From CAYHBO01 sp964354855 (GTDB lineage Bacteria; Babelota; Babeliae; Babelales; RVW-14), in contig CAYHBO010000010.1 in the NCBI GenBank assembly GCA_964354855.1, positions 1 through 41,468 of the forward strand: DNA of 41,468 bases. The letters run 5' to 3'. Both the position numbers and the translations under genes were made by a program. Of the stretch, positions 16,116-23,764 are shown piece after piece. The notes under the pieces were generated by a model. It saw nothing but the letters and a program-made list of their open reading frames with translations. It did not search any database and was not told the origin of the DNA. Positions within the stretch are counted from its first letter, which is position 1. Every line of letters begins with the position of its first letter.

Positions 16116-16197
16116 GAAAAGTATCATTAGATATTTAGGGGAGAGTTTATGTTTTTTAAATCAGCGTGGAAAAAAGCAGACGCGCAATACCAATTGC

Positions 16198-16374
16198 TTA
16201 TAGTAGGACTTTTTTTGAGCCGACATTGTTAACTGAATTTTGAACACCGTTTTGAAAAGTTTTTTCGACTGGCACGACACTTACAAGCGGTCTCAGTTGT
16301 TTAGATTTTTTAATTACATTGACCAGATCATCAAAATGAGACTTTGCCCCTACAAAAATTAATTGTTCAATGTA
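16198..16374 (-). pseudogene. C-terminal fragment of a zinc-type alcohol dehydrogenase
   Basis: On the minus strand a frame open between 16374 and the stop at 16198 encodes about 58 residues. They read FVGAKSHFDDLVNVIKKSK, then QLRPLVSVVPVEKTFQNGV, then GSKKVLL. This is the ending pattern of medium-chain (zinc-type) alcohol dehydrogenases, where VGs-xxxFedLvxfiexxklrPvid precedes a short GKvVL strand. No start codon or upstream catalytic domain is present. It is a relic. The rest of 16116-16469 shows no gene. Confidence 0.6.
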
Positions 16375-16469
16375 TTAATATTCCATTAGAAACTATTATT
16401 AAGTGAAGTTCGTGGCTTTTCTTATTCTTATGCCATTTTACTATTGCATGAAAAAAGTACCATGAAAAT

Positions 16470-16498
16470 TTGCTATGTTTGCTCCTTCAGGTTATAAT
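16470..16498 (+). promoter_or_regulatory. rpsB promoter
   Basis: TTGCTA (16470-16475) and a perfect TATAAT (16493-16498) with a 17-bp spacer stand about 140 nt before the rpsB start. The long leader this creates holds the inverted repeats described at 16582-16634. Confidence 0.7.
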
Positions 16499-16581
16499 CT
16501 ACGAAATTCTTCACCTAAAATTCGATCTTTTTGTAAGCAAATCGTGTGCGTAAAGCACCTGTTCAGTGGGCCTTCTTTTTT

Positions 16582-16634
16582 CGGGTGGTTACCTTTTTAA
16601 TAAAGGACCTAGAAGGTTTCGTAACGATAACCCG
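16582..16634 (+). promoter_or_regulatory. rpsB: Structured rpsB 5' leader, possible S2 feedback site
   Basis: CGGGT (16582-16586) pairs with ACCCG (16630-16634), GTTA (16588-16591) with TAAC (16622-16625), and CCTTT (16592-16596) with AAAGG (16602-16606). This allows a branched leader just upstream of the SD. In other bacteria S2 represses its own mRNA through the leader. A similar role here is inference from position and pairing. Confidence 0.4.
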
Positions 16635-16647
16635 CGGAGTTAAAACT

Positions 16648-17556
16648 ATGAGTAACGAATTGAATAACGCTACTGCTCCTGATGCAGTTGTTGCATCATC
16701 AGCTCCTACAACCAAGCCAGACATCAAAGAAATGTTACATGCTGGTGTCCATTTTGGTCACAAAACTTCCCGTTGGTCGCCTAAAATGCGTCCTTACATC
16801 TGGGGAAGCAGCAATAAAGTTCATTTAATCGACGTTTCAAAAACTGCTTTCTTACTTGGTCATGCAGGCGCATTCCTTAAGAGTGTAGCAATGCAAGGCG
16901 GCATGTTTTTGTGGGTAGGAACTAAAAGACCGGCTCAAGAAATTGTTAAGAAAACAGCAGAAGGCTTAAAAATGCCTTACATCATTAACCGTTGGGTTGG
17001 TGGTACTTTAAGTAATTATAATCAAGTTAAAAAAGCGGTAACCAGACTTCTTTATCTTCGTGACGTTTTGGCAAAGCCAACCGGACAATACAAGAAAAAA
17101 GAAATGGTTATGATTCAAAAAGAAGTTGCCCGTTTAGAGAAAAACGTTGGTGGTATTATTGATTTACAATACCCTCCTGCAGCGGTTATTGTTGTTGATG
17201 CGAAGCGTGAATATTCAGCGATCAAAGAAGCTTCATTGCTTGGGGTCCCTATCATCGGTATCGTTGATACGAATACTGATCCTGAAGGCATTAACTATGT
17301 TATTCCTGCAAACGATGATTCACCAAAATCAATTGCGTTCATCATGAACTACTTGGAAACTTGTTCCCGTGAAGGCAGAGAATATTATTTAGCCAAAGCT
17401 AAAGAAGAGCGTCCTGCTCATCGAGAAATTGCAGCTGCTGCTGAAAAAGTGGTAAATGCAGAAGGCAATGAAGATGCACCAAAAGCTCCAGTAAAAAAGT
17501 TCAGAACTCCTGAACGTGGTGATGCTCCTAAACGATTTGAGAACAAAAAGAGTTAA
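16648..17556 (+). CDS. rpsB: 30S ribosomal protein S2
   Basis: The 302-residue protein shows the S2 signature early (IKEMLHAGVHFGHKTSRWSPKMRPYIWG) and the later PAAVIVVDAKREYSAIKEA, with NTDPEGINYVIPANDDS. It has a 15-25-residue N-terminal extension and a basic, probably disordered C-terminal tail (about 265-302, rich in Ala, Pro, Lys), so it is longer than the usual 230-260. Start 16648 has a clear CGGAG SD; the frame is open upstream to 16546 but without family similarity. tsf, the usual downstream neighbour, is absent; tRNA-Ser follows instead. Confidence 0.97.
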   Translation: MSNELNNATAPDAVVASSAPTTKPDIKEMLHAGVHFGHKTSRWSPKMRPYIWGSSNKVHLIDVSKTAFLLGHAGAFLKSVAMQGGMFLWVGTKRPAQEIVKKTAEGLKMPYIINRWVGGTLSNYNQVKKAVTRLLYLRDVLAKPTGQYKKKEMVMIQKEVARLEKNVGGIIDLQYPPAAVIVVDAKREYSAIKEASLLGVPIIGIVDTNTDPEGINYVIPANDDSPKSIAFIMNYLETCSREGREYYLAKAKEERPAHREIAAAAEKVVNAEGNEDAPKAPVKKFRTPERGDAPKRFENKKS

Positions 17557-17566
17557 TTCTTTTTAA

Positions 17567-17658
17567 GGAGAGATGGCTGAGTGGCTGAAAGCGCTCGATT
17601 GGAAATCGTGTATGCTCTGAAAGGGGCATCGAGGGTTCGAATCCCTCTCTCTCCACCA
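17567..17658 (+). tRNA. tRNA-Ser (anticodon GGA)
   Basis: A full class II tRNA: acceptor GGAGAGA pairs with TCTCTCC, the anticodon loop is TTGGAAA (GGA), a long variable arm is present, and the T-arm GAGGG-TTCGAAT-CCCTC is perfect. The CCA end is encoded (17656-17658). The base before CCA is A, whereas bacterial serine tRNAs almost always have G there. Confidence 0.95.
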
Positions 17659-17715
17659 TCTTACGCTCTGCGCTCTTTGAGCTTGTAGCTTTGGATGGCA
17701 GGCCATAAAAAACTT

Positions 17716-17796
17716 GGGCAAGGTAAGTTGGTGTTTCATGAAATCTGTCAGATCCGGAAGGAAGCAGCAGGCGTAAAACATCTCTGTATCTTGCCC
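17716..17796 (+). ncRNA. ffs: SRP RNA, small bacterial (4.5S) type
   Basis: An 81-nt hairpin RNA with closing arms GGGCAAG / CTTGCCC. The apical part reads GTCAGATCCGGAAGGAAGCA, almost identical to the conserved Ffh-binding loop with its GGAAG tetraloop region. A T-rich tail follows. It lies directly before dnaX, an order seen in many bacteria. Confidence 0.95.
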
Positions 17797-17821
17797 TTAT
17801 TTATTTCGATAGCGTTATAAG

Positions 17822-19537
17822 ATGAATACTCAGGAAAACGTTAATCTTGCAAGGAAGTTGCGACCGAAGACCTTTGATCAGGTTATCGGGCAGGGCCTTT
17901 CCATCAAAATCTTGCAAAATAGCCTCTTTCTGAAAAAATATTTTCCCGTATATCTCTTTGCTGGGCAGCGTGGCTGTGGTAAAACAACAACCGCTCGAGT
18001 GTTTGCCTCTGCCGTAAACTGTTATGGGCTTAGTTTATTTCAACAAAGTCCTGCAAAAAATCCTATGCCGTGTCTTACCTGTATTTCCTGTTTAGCTATG
18101 GCTGAAGGAAGTCATCCCGATTTTATTGAGATTGATGCTGCTTCACATACCGGTGTTGATCATGTGCGGCAGATCATCGAATCGGCGGCCTATGTGCCGT
18201 TACTTGGTCATAAAAAAGTTTATTTGATCGATGAAGCCCATATGCTAAGTAAGGCCGCATTTAATGCGTTTTTAAAAATTTTAGAAGAACCGCCTCAAAC
18301 GGTTCTTTTTATGTTAGCGACCACTGAGCGTAATAAAATTCCAGAGACGGTTTTATCTCGTTGTTTTCAGTTAAGTTTTACTGGTATTGAACATACACAG
18401 CTTAGACAGTATCTTACGGGAATTTGCCAAGAAGAAGCGATTATGATCGATGATCAAGCGCTTGATTTGGTGATTGAAGAAACGGAAGGATCAGCGCGTG
18501 ATGCGCTTAATCTGCTTGAGCAAGTTCGTTTTTCTCAGGGTAACGTTACACAAGAAACGATTGTAAAATTGCTTGGGAAAGTAAGTAATAACGTTATCAT
18601 TGAGTTGGTCTCTCTGATGATTGAGCAGAAACCGACCGCGTTGTTACTGCAGGTGAAGCAGGTAACGAATGCCGGTTGTTCGGCACAAGTTCTTTGGGAA
18701 TTGGTAATTGAACTCTTACGAGCGTTGCTTTGGGTTAAAAATGGGGTTGAAGAATTGCCCAATCAATTTAATCGTCAGTTGTCTGAGGTTAAAGAACTAG
18801 CTGTGCTTACCGATATTCGACGTCTTCATGGCATTCTTTCAGTTTTATGGGAGCATGAATTACTTTTTTTACAAACTGCTCAGAAGCATGTTTTCTTAGA
18901 GATGCTGCTTTTACAATTGTGCCACTATACACCACAAACAAGCGGTAGTGAGGTTTCTAGTAAACCATTAGTTACGAGAAAACCAATTGTTATACCTTCT
19001 ATGCCGGTTAAACAAACGGCTCAACCGGTAATATCAATACCTCAAACGGTATTGCCACCGGTTATTCCCGAAAAAATTGCTGAACTGGTAGACGAGAAAA
19101 CCGCTGTGTGGCATAAGGCGTTGGGAAAAATTATAGAAACGAATGATGATGCTTTTTTGCATGCTATTTTAAAACAGGCAAAATTCATGGTGTATCGTCA
19201 GGATACCAGTACGCTGACGTTACAGTTGAGTAATAATGGATCGTTCTTTAAAGATAAAGTTCGCGAATGTATTCCGTCGTGTAAGCTAATTATTGCAGAA
19301 TATTTTCCGGGGTTTATTGCCATTGATTTTGCTGAAACAGATATTACTTCGCTGATAAAATTGTTGCCAGGTAAATTAATGGATACGCCTGGGTCTAGTG
19401 TTAAAAAAAATGATAATGACAAAGCAAAGCCGCAGCCATCAGGGATGCGCACATTGAACGTTGATGACAAAGAACAGTGGCCGAGTGCAAATATCCTGTT
19501 AAACCACTTCCCTGGGGTTATTAAAATCGAGGAATAA
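17822..19537 (+). CDS. dnaX: DNA polymerase III subunits gamma/tau
   Basis: The 571-residue clamp-loader ATPase has ARKLRPKTFDQVIGQ at the start and Walker A GQRGCGKTT (about 48-56). Zinc-site cysteines are Cys67, Cys84, Cys87 and Cys90, the Walker B region is LIDEAH (135-140), and the arginine finger SRC is at 179-181. The ATPase and collar run to about 370. A proline-rich linker and a tau-like C-terminal domain follow, the last ending in WPSANILLNHFPG. Within the clamp loader it opens and loads the sliding clamp. No clear SD precedes the ATG. A run of eight A (19403-19410) could allow slippage: a -1 shift would stop at once, about 42 residues early. der follows after 6 nt. Confidence 0.95.
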   Translation: MNTQENVNLARKLRPKTFDQVIGQGLSIKILQNSLFLKKYFPVYLFAGQRGCGKTTTARVFASAVNCYGLSLFQQSPAKNPMPCLTCISCLAMAEGSHPDFIEIDAASHTGVDHVRQIIESAAYVPLLGHKKVYLIDEAHMLSKAAFNAFLKILEEPPQTVLFMLATTERNKIPETVLSRCFQLSFTGIEHTQLRQYLTGICQEEAIMIDDQALDLVIEETEGSARDALNLLEQVRFSQGNVTQETIVKLLGKVSNNVIIELVSLMIEQKPTALLLQVKQVTNAGCSAQVLWELVIELLRALLWVKNGVEELPNQFNRQLSEVKELAVLTDIRRLHGILSVLWEHELLFLQTAQKHVFLEMLLLQLCHYTPQTSGSEVSSKPLVTRKPIVIPSMPVKQTAQPVISIPQTVLPPVIPEKIAELVDEKTAVWHKALGKIIETNDDAFLHAILKQAKFMVYRQDTSTLTLQLSNNGSFFKDKVRECIPSCKLIIAEYFPGFIAIDFAETDITSLIKLLPGKLMDTPGSSVKKNDNDKAKPQPSGMRTLNVDDKEQWPSANILLNHFPGVIKIEE

Positions 19538-19543
19538 TTCTCT

Positions 19544-20869
19544 ATGACTAAGCATGTTAATAAATTACCGACCGTTGTAGTGGTTGGTAGAACAAACGTT
19601 GGAAAATCTACGCTATTTAATCGTCTTGTCGGTGATAAAAAAAGCATTATTCTTGATCAAGATGGTGTTACCCGGGACTATATCGAAGAACCTGTTTCTT
19701 GGGATAAAAAAAACTTTATTGCCGTTGATACCGGTGGATTGTCGTATAAAAAAGGGCTTGCAGGCATTGAAAAGATGGTGCAAGAGAAAGGCTTAAGTAT
19801 TATTGAAAAAGCTGGCATTCTTCTTTTTGTGTGTGACGCAAAAACAGGGGTTGTGCAGGAAGATTTGCATATCGCTCGCATGTTACGTCAAACAAAAAAA
19901 CCGGTCATCTTGTTGATTAATAAATCTGATAACAGAAATGCATTGATTGAGTCTGAGCCTGATTTTTTCAAGCTTGGGTTTAAGGATATGATTTTGCTTT
20001 CTGCTGTTCATGGTACTGGAATGTCTGCGTTGTTAGAAAGGATCATTGAGCTCCTGCCTGAAGGTACTGAAGAAGCAGAGAAGCCTTCTTATAAAATTGT
20101 GATCGTTGGTAAGCCGAACGTTGGGAAATCATCATTGATGAATTTGTTGATTAAACAGGAACGTTCAATTGTTTCTGACGTTGCAGGTACTACGCGTGAA
20201 GCGATTACTGAAAATATTTTTTATCTTAGTGATCTGATCCAGGTTACCGATACTGCCGGTGTACGGAAAAAAAGCAGCATTAATGAATCACTTGAAACAT
20301 TGATGGCAAAAAGTTCTTTGAGCTCAATTCGTGAAGCAAGTGTGGTGATTATGATGGTTGATGCATCGCAGGGTGCAATTTCTGATCAAGAACTCAAGCT
20401 TCTTTTCTATGCGTATGAGTTGAAAAAACCATTGCTTGTGTTGTTTAATAAAACCGATTTGCTTGATGAGTATATTCGTCAACAGCTTACGGATGATCTT
20501 GATCGTTATGAGTTTATCCTTAAAAAACTTCCGGTTCTTAACATTTCTTGTTTAACTAAAAAAAATGTGATGAGAATTCTTCATGAAGTAAAAGCGTTGA
20601 TGGAGCGTTGTAACGTGAGGATTAATTCTGCAGAATTAAACGAATTAGTTAAAGGTGAACTAGAGAATAAGCCATTGTATCATAATCGTACGTTGCTACG
20701 CTTGTTTAAGATCAGAACGGTTGTAGATGCTGAAATTCCAACCTTTGTTATGCACGTTAATCATCCAACGTGGTTTGGGCCATCACAGTTAGCTTTTGTT
20801 GAAAATATTATTCGTAAAAATTACGATCTTAAAGGTTGTCCAATCCAGCTTATCGCTAAAGATGTGTAA
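19544..20869 (+). CDS. der: Ribosome-assembly GTPase Der (EngA)
   Basis: The 441-residue protein has two tandem G domains and a KH-like C-terminus. Domain 1: VVVGRTNVGKS, DQDGVTRD, VDTGG, NKSD. Domain 2: IVIVGKPNVGKSS, AGTTRE, DTAG, NKTD. The C-terminus carries the typical HPTWFGPSQLAFVENIIRKN. All nucleotide-binding motifs are intact. Der acts in assembly of the large ribosomal subunit. It sits in a tight run dnaX-der-lptB-hpf, with gaps of 6, 2 and 24 nt, and is probably one operon. Confidence 0.96.
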   Translation: MTKHVNKLPTVVVVGRTNVGKSTLFNRLVGDKKSIILDQDGVTRDYIEEPVSWDKKNFIAVDTGGLSYKKGLAGIEKMVQEKGLSIIEKAGILLFVCDAKTGVVQEDLHIARMLRQTKKPVILLINKSDNRNALIESEPDFFKLGFKDMILLSAVHGTGMSALLERIIELLPEGTEEAEKPSYKIVIVGKPNVGKSSLMNLLIKQERSIVSDVAGTTREAITENIFYLSDLIQVTDTAGVRKKSSINESLETLMAKSSLSSIREASVVIMMVDASQGAISDQELKLLFYAYELKKPLLVLFNKTDLLDEYIRQQLTDDLDRYEFILKKLPVLNISCLTKKNVMRILHEVKALMERCNVRINSAELNELVKGELENKPLYHNRTLLRLFKIRTVVDAEIPTFVMHVNHPTWFGPSQLAFVENIIRKNYDLKGCPIQLIAKDV

Positions 20870-20871
20870 TT

Positions 20872-21657
20872 ATGAACCCTTTGCTACGGGTATCTCATTT
20901 AAGTCAGCGGCTTGGTAAAAAGCATATTTTACAAGACATTAGTTTTCAGGCTTTTGCCGGTAAGGTTACGGTTATTCTTGGTCCGAATGGTGCTGGCAAA
21001 ACAACATTTTTAAAAACAATTATCGGGCTTCATCAGCCTCCGGATGTGTCATCTGATGGGCTAACGAATGCTGTTGAATTGAATGGACAGGTAATTAATC
21101 GGTGGTCCATTTATAAAAAAGTTGAAGCGGGGCTTGGGTATCTTCCTCAGCAGCCATCACTTTTTCAACATATGACTGTACAAGATAATTTGACGGTGGT
21201 GTATGAGTACCATGAGTACTGGCGTCAGTATAAAAATCAGATATCTTTCTTTCAGGAACGTGATCGTTGGCTTGAATACACTAAGCTTTCTCATAGTCTT
21301 AAACAGTATGCCAAAGAGTTATCAGGAGGGCAGCAACGCAAGCTCGAGATTGTTCGAGCGCTGTTGATGCATCCTAAACTCATCATGTTTGATGAACCAT
21401 TCGCCGGGGTTGATCCAAAATCTATTTATGAATTAAAATCTATCTTTACTGAGATGGCACAACAGGGGATTGGTATTATTCTTTCCGATCATCATGTAGA
21501 TCAGTTGTTTTCTATAGCAGACATGGTTTATGTTATTTTGCAGGGGAAGGTAGTTACATCAGGGAATATTCAGGATATATTGAATAACAAGCATACAAAA
21601 GATCATTATTTAGGTAATCAGTTTTATACTGAGATGGCGGAACGGTTTTTAGATTAA
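20872..21657 (+). CDS. lptB: LPS-export-type ABC ATPase LptB
   Basis: The 261-residue ABC ATPase has Walker A LGPNGAGKTT, the GYLPQQPSLFQHMTVQDNL stretch diagnostic of LptB-like proteins, signature LSGGQQRK, Walker B LIMFDEPFAGVDP and switch SDHH. LptB powers extraction of lipopolysaccharide from the inner membrane with LptFG, so this suggests an outer membrane. The adjacency of lptB and hpf matches the proteobacterial lptB-rpoN-hpf order, but rpoN is missing here. The start is 2 nt after der with no strong SD, probably translationally coupled. Other LIV-type ABC ATPases look similar; the neighbourhood favours LptB. Confidence 0.87.
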   Translation: MNPLLRVSHLSQRLGKKHILQDISFQAFAGKVTVILGPNGAGKTTFLKTIIGLHQPPDVSSDGLTNAVELNGQVINRWSIYKKVEAGLGYLPQQPSLFQHMTVQDNLTVVYEYHEYWRQYKNQISFFQERDRWLEYTKLSHSLKQYAKELSGGQQRKLEIVRALLMHPKLIMFDEPFAGVDPKSIYELKSIFTEMAQQGIGIILSDHHVDQLFSIADMVYVILQGKVVTSGNIQDILNNKHTKDHYLGNQFYTEMAERFLD

Positions 21658-21681
21658 CTTTATAAAAGGAAGGAAGAATCT

Positions 21682-22041
21682 ATGAATATCAAAATAACGT
21701 TTCAACATATGGAGCACTCAGATGGCATTGAGGAACATGCACGTCAAAAGCTTGTAAAGGTTACTGAATTTTTCAAAGAAGATGAGCGACCTTTACATGT
21801 TGAGCTTTGGCTTAAGGCGAATAAACAACATGCGCATCATCGTGCTGAAATTCATTTTAAAGCTCCGCATTTTACGATTGATGCTCATGATGAATGTCCT
21901 GACATGTATCTTGCTATTGATAATGCCGTAGACAAGCTCATTACGCAGATTGTTAAAGAAAAAGAAAAGCATCGAGATAAGAATCATAAGAAAGAAGATA
22001 CTGAAAAGAATCAGTTCAGGTCTGATAAATATAAACTATAA
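21682..22041 (+). CDS. hpf: Ribosome hibernation-promoting factor, short form
   Basis: The 119-residue protein has the HPF/YfiA fold pattern: MNIKITFQHMEHSDGIEEHARQK, a central strand pair, and DMYLAIDNAVDKLITQIVKEKEKH, with a lysine-rich tail. It lacks the long-form C-terminal dimer domain. It binds the 30S decoding region in starvation or stationary phase. A strong AGGAAGG SD precedes it. It is the last gene of the dnaX operon and is followed by a terminator. Confidence 0.92.
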   Translation: MNIKITFQHMEHSDGIEEHARQKLVKVTEFFKEDERPLHVELWLKANKQHAHHRAEIHFKAPHFTIDAHDECPDMYLAIDNAVDKLITQIVKEKEKHRDKNHKKEDTEKNQFRSDKYKL

Positions 22042-22052
22042 GATTAAAGATT

Positions 22053-22076
22053 AACGGGGGCATTCGCCCCCGTTTT
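22053..22076 (+). terminator. Intrinsic terminator of the dnaX-hpf operon
   Basis: CGGGGGC and GCCCCCG form a perfect GC-rich stem around ATTC, followed by TTTTC. Upstream AA and downstream TT extend the stem. A minus-strand gene ends nearby at 22088, so it may also insulate that gene. Confidence 0.9.
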
Positions 22077-22087
22077 CAATAAAACAT

Positions 22088-22792
22088 TTATTTTTTAGGC
22101 GAATATATGTTTTCTTCGGCTCTGTGTTCAGGAAGTTTAGCTTTGCATCGTGGACAGTTGGTTACTTTATAAAAGCATCTTGTATGCATACTTATACCGC
22201 AACAAGGTAACGTTCTTAATTCTTCTTCTTTTGCTTCTTTACAACCACAACATTTAAGATCTTCTTCAGTTTCTGAAAAACATAGCTTAAGAGGTGGAGC
22301 TCCAACGGCCATGTTATTAAACACTTTTCTGTTAGTATCAACATAACTAAAGGTGCCATTTGTCTCAATCAACTTATATGTTATTTCTTGATTTATTTGT
22401 GAAACAATTTTTATGACACGTCCTACTTTTATGGACATAAGACCATCTGGTAGACGTACTAATAGAGTATTGTTTTCTGTTGCATGTAAGGCAACCGGTA
22501 CTAATGTTGGAACGATTACATTATGTTTTTTTCTACTCAATGAAATGTGGCGTGACGGTTGTTGGCAGACCAATATTAGTTGTTCTGTTCTTTTATCACG
22601 AAACCAAAAGAATCCAAGTTTGGTTTTTTCTGTCCATGTCCCTGTCGGGTATTTCATAAAAGGATCAATGTAAGTTATTGGACCATCGAGACGGAAGGGT
22701 ACGAGGTCTTTTTGTTGCATCGGTTGCATGCTTGTAAGATGCATCTGGGTGAGTAGGAGAAATAGAATTAGAAGAGCACTAAGCTTTTTCAA
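22088..22792 (-). CDS. Secreted RING-like cysteine-finger protein, non-ATG start
   Basis: The 234-residue product (TTG start) has a signal peptide (LKKLSALLILFLLLTQMHLTSMQ), an all-beta-looking middle, and a C-terminal cysteine finger, CCGCKEAKEEELRTLPCC, then HTRCF and CPRC. That gives a C-x2-C ... CC-x4-H-x2-C ... C-x2-C pattern close to RING. It is a tandem paralogue of the gene at 22919. In the alignment with that gene the ATG is replaced by ATA, and the nearest usable starts are this TTG, one codon later, or a TTG at 22840. Expression may therefore be weak, or the gene may be in early decay. A host-directed ubiquitin-ligase-like role is inference. Confidence 0.7.
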   Translation of the reverse strand: MKKLSALLILFLLLTQMHLTSMQPMQQKDLVPFRLDGPITYIDPFMKYPTGTWTEKTKLGFFWFRDKRTEQLILVCQQPSRHISLSRKKHNVIVPTLVPVALHATENNTLLVRLPDGLMSIKVGRVIKIVSQINQEITYKLIETNGTFSYVDTNRKVFNNMAVGAPPLKLCFSETEEDLKCCGCKEAKEEELRTLPCCGISMHTRCFYKVTNCPRCKAKLPEHRAEENIYSPKK

Positions 22793-22918
22793 TATTACAT
22801 TCTTTCGTCTAGTTGATTTAATTAGTGTTAACGCGACCAACTATTCTAATAGAATTTTAGCATTAGACAAGATTTTTATGTTGAAAAATCAAGAGTGTCG
22901 CGGTTTTGAGATATCTTA

Positions 22919-23674
22919 TTATTCTTCGTCTTTAGGCTCGAAGCTTTCTTCTATTTTAGTTATTACGGCATCGCATTGTGGGCAGTTTATTAATTTAGTA
23001 AGGCATTGTAGGTGAATTTGGGCATTGCAGCAGGGTAATGTCCTAAATGGTCTGGTTTTATTATTACATTGAATACATTGATCAAGTGTATTAATAACGG
23101 TTGTAGCTTCACCTAATGCACATAGCCTGAGAGGCAATGCTCCTACATGTTTGTTTTGAAATTCATCGATAACATAAGTGATTCTATTTAGGAGTTCTAG
23201 AGCTTTATACTCAGTTTCTAGATCTAATAAAGCGACAATTTTGAGACGTCTTTTGGATTGTATGCATATAAGCCCATTGGGAAGTCTGCAAAATGTATTT
23301 ACTTTTGTTGGGTGTGGCGAAACAGGTATTAAATTTGGCATATCTGTTTGTGTAAATCGTTTACTCCGAGCAGCTTTGCTAGGAGGGAATTTGGCTACTA
23401 GTATCATGACTTCTATAGCTTGTCCATCGTTAACTATGCTATTTTGTAACCAAAAAAAACCTTCGGGTTGTAAGCATAAGTTACTAGTTTTCGCTGATGC
23501 ATCTTCTGCTGGTTTTGTGTAAGGGTCAATGTAGGTATATGTAATTTCTACTTCTCCTTGAAACGGGACAAGTACGATTTGATTTGGGCTTTGCTCTTCG
23601 GCTTGCATGCTTTTAAGGTGTGTATGGGCGAGAAGTGGTAATAAAATAATCAGAGCGCTGAGTTTCTTTAACAT
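22919..23674 (-). CDS. Secreted RING-like cysteine-finger protein
   Basis: The 251-residue protein has a signal peptide (MLKKLSALIILLPLLAHTHLKSMQ), then a beta-rich middle with YTYIDPYTKP shared with its neighbour, and a C-terminal finger (CIQCNNKTRPFRTLPCC, IHLQCL, CPQC). The ligand order resembles RING with a shortened first loop. It shares fold, length and signal with the protein at 22088 and arose by tandem duplication that also copied flanking DNA. The ATG is clear. It is probably exported; a role on host ubiquitin pathways is possible but unproved. Confidence 0.8.
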   Translation of the reverse strand: MLKKLSALIILLPLLAHTHLKSMQAEEQSPNQIVLVPFQGEVEITYTYIDPYTKPAEDASAKTSNLCLQPEGFFWLQNSIVNDGQAIEVMILVAKFPPSKAARSKRFTQTDMPNLIPVSPHPTKVNTFCRLPNGLICIQSKRRLKIVALLDLETEYKALELLNRITYVIDEFQNKHVGALPLRLCALGEATTVINTLDQCIQCNNKTRPFRTLPCCNAQIHLQCLTKLINCPQCDAVITKIEESFEPKDEE

Positions 23675-23716
23675 AAAATTCTTTCGCTTTGTGGGGGTAG
23701 AATAATAACAATCTAT

Positions 23717-23733
23717 TCGATTAATTTAATCGA
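23717..23733. promoter_or_regulatory. Palindrome upstream of the RING-like gene
   Basis: TCGATTAA and TTAATCGA are perfect 8-bp arms around one T, about 43 nt upstream of the ATG at 23674. The spacing suits an operator, but no convincing promoter was found around it. Confidence 0.35.
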
Positions 23734-23764
23734 ACTTTGTTGTGAAATAAAGAAGATTTTTATG

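Noticed and set aside
16150..16233. 27-codon plus-strand frame starting MFFKSAWKKAD
   Set aside because: It overlaps the alcohol-dehydrogenase relic on the other strand and shows no family pattern, so it is most likely chance.
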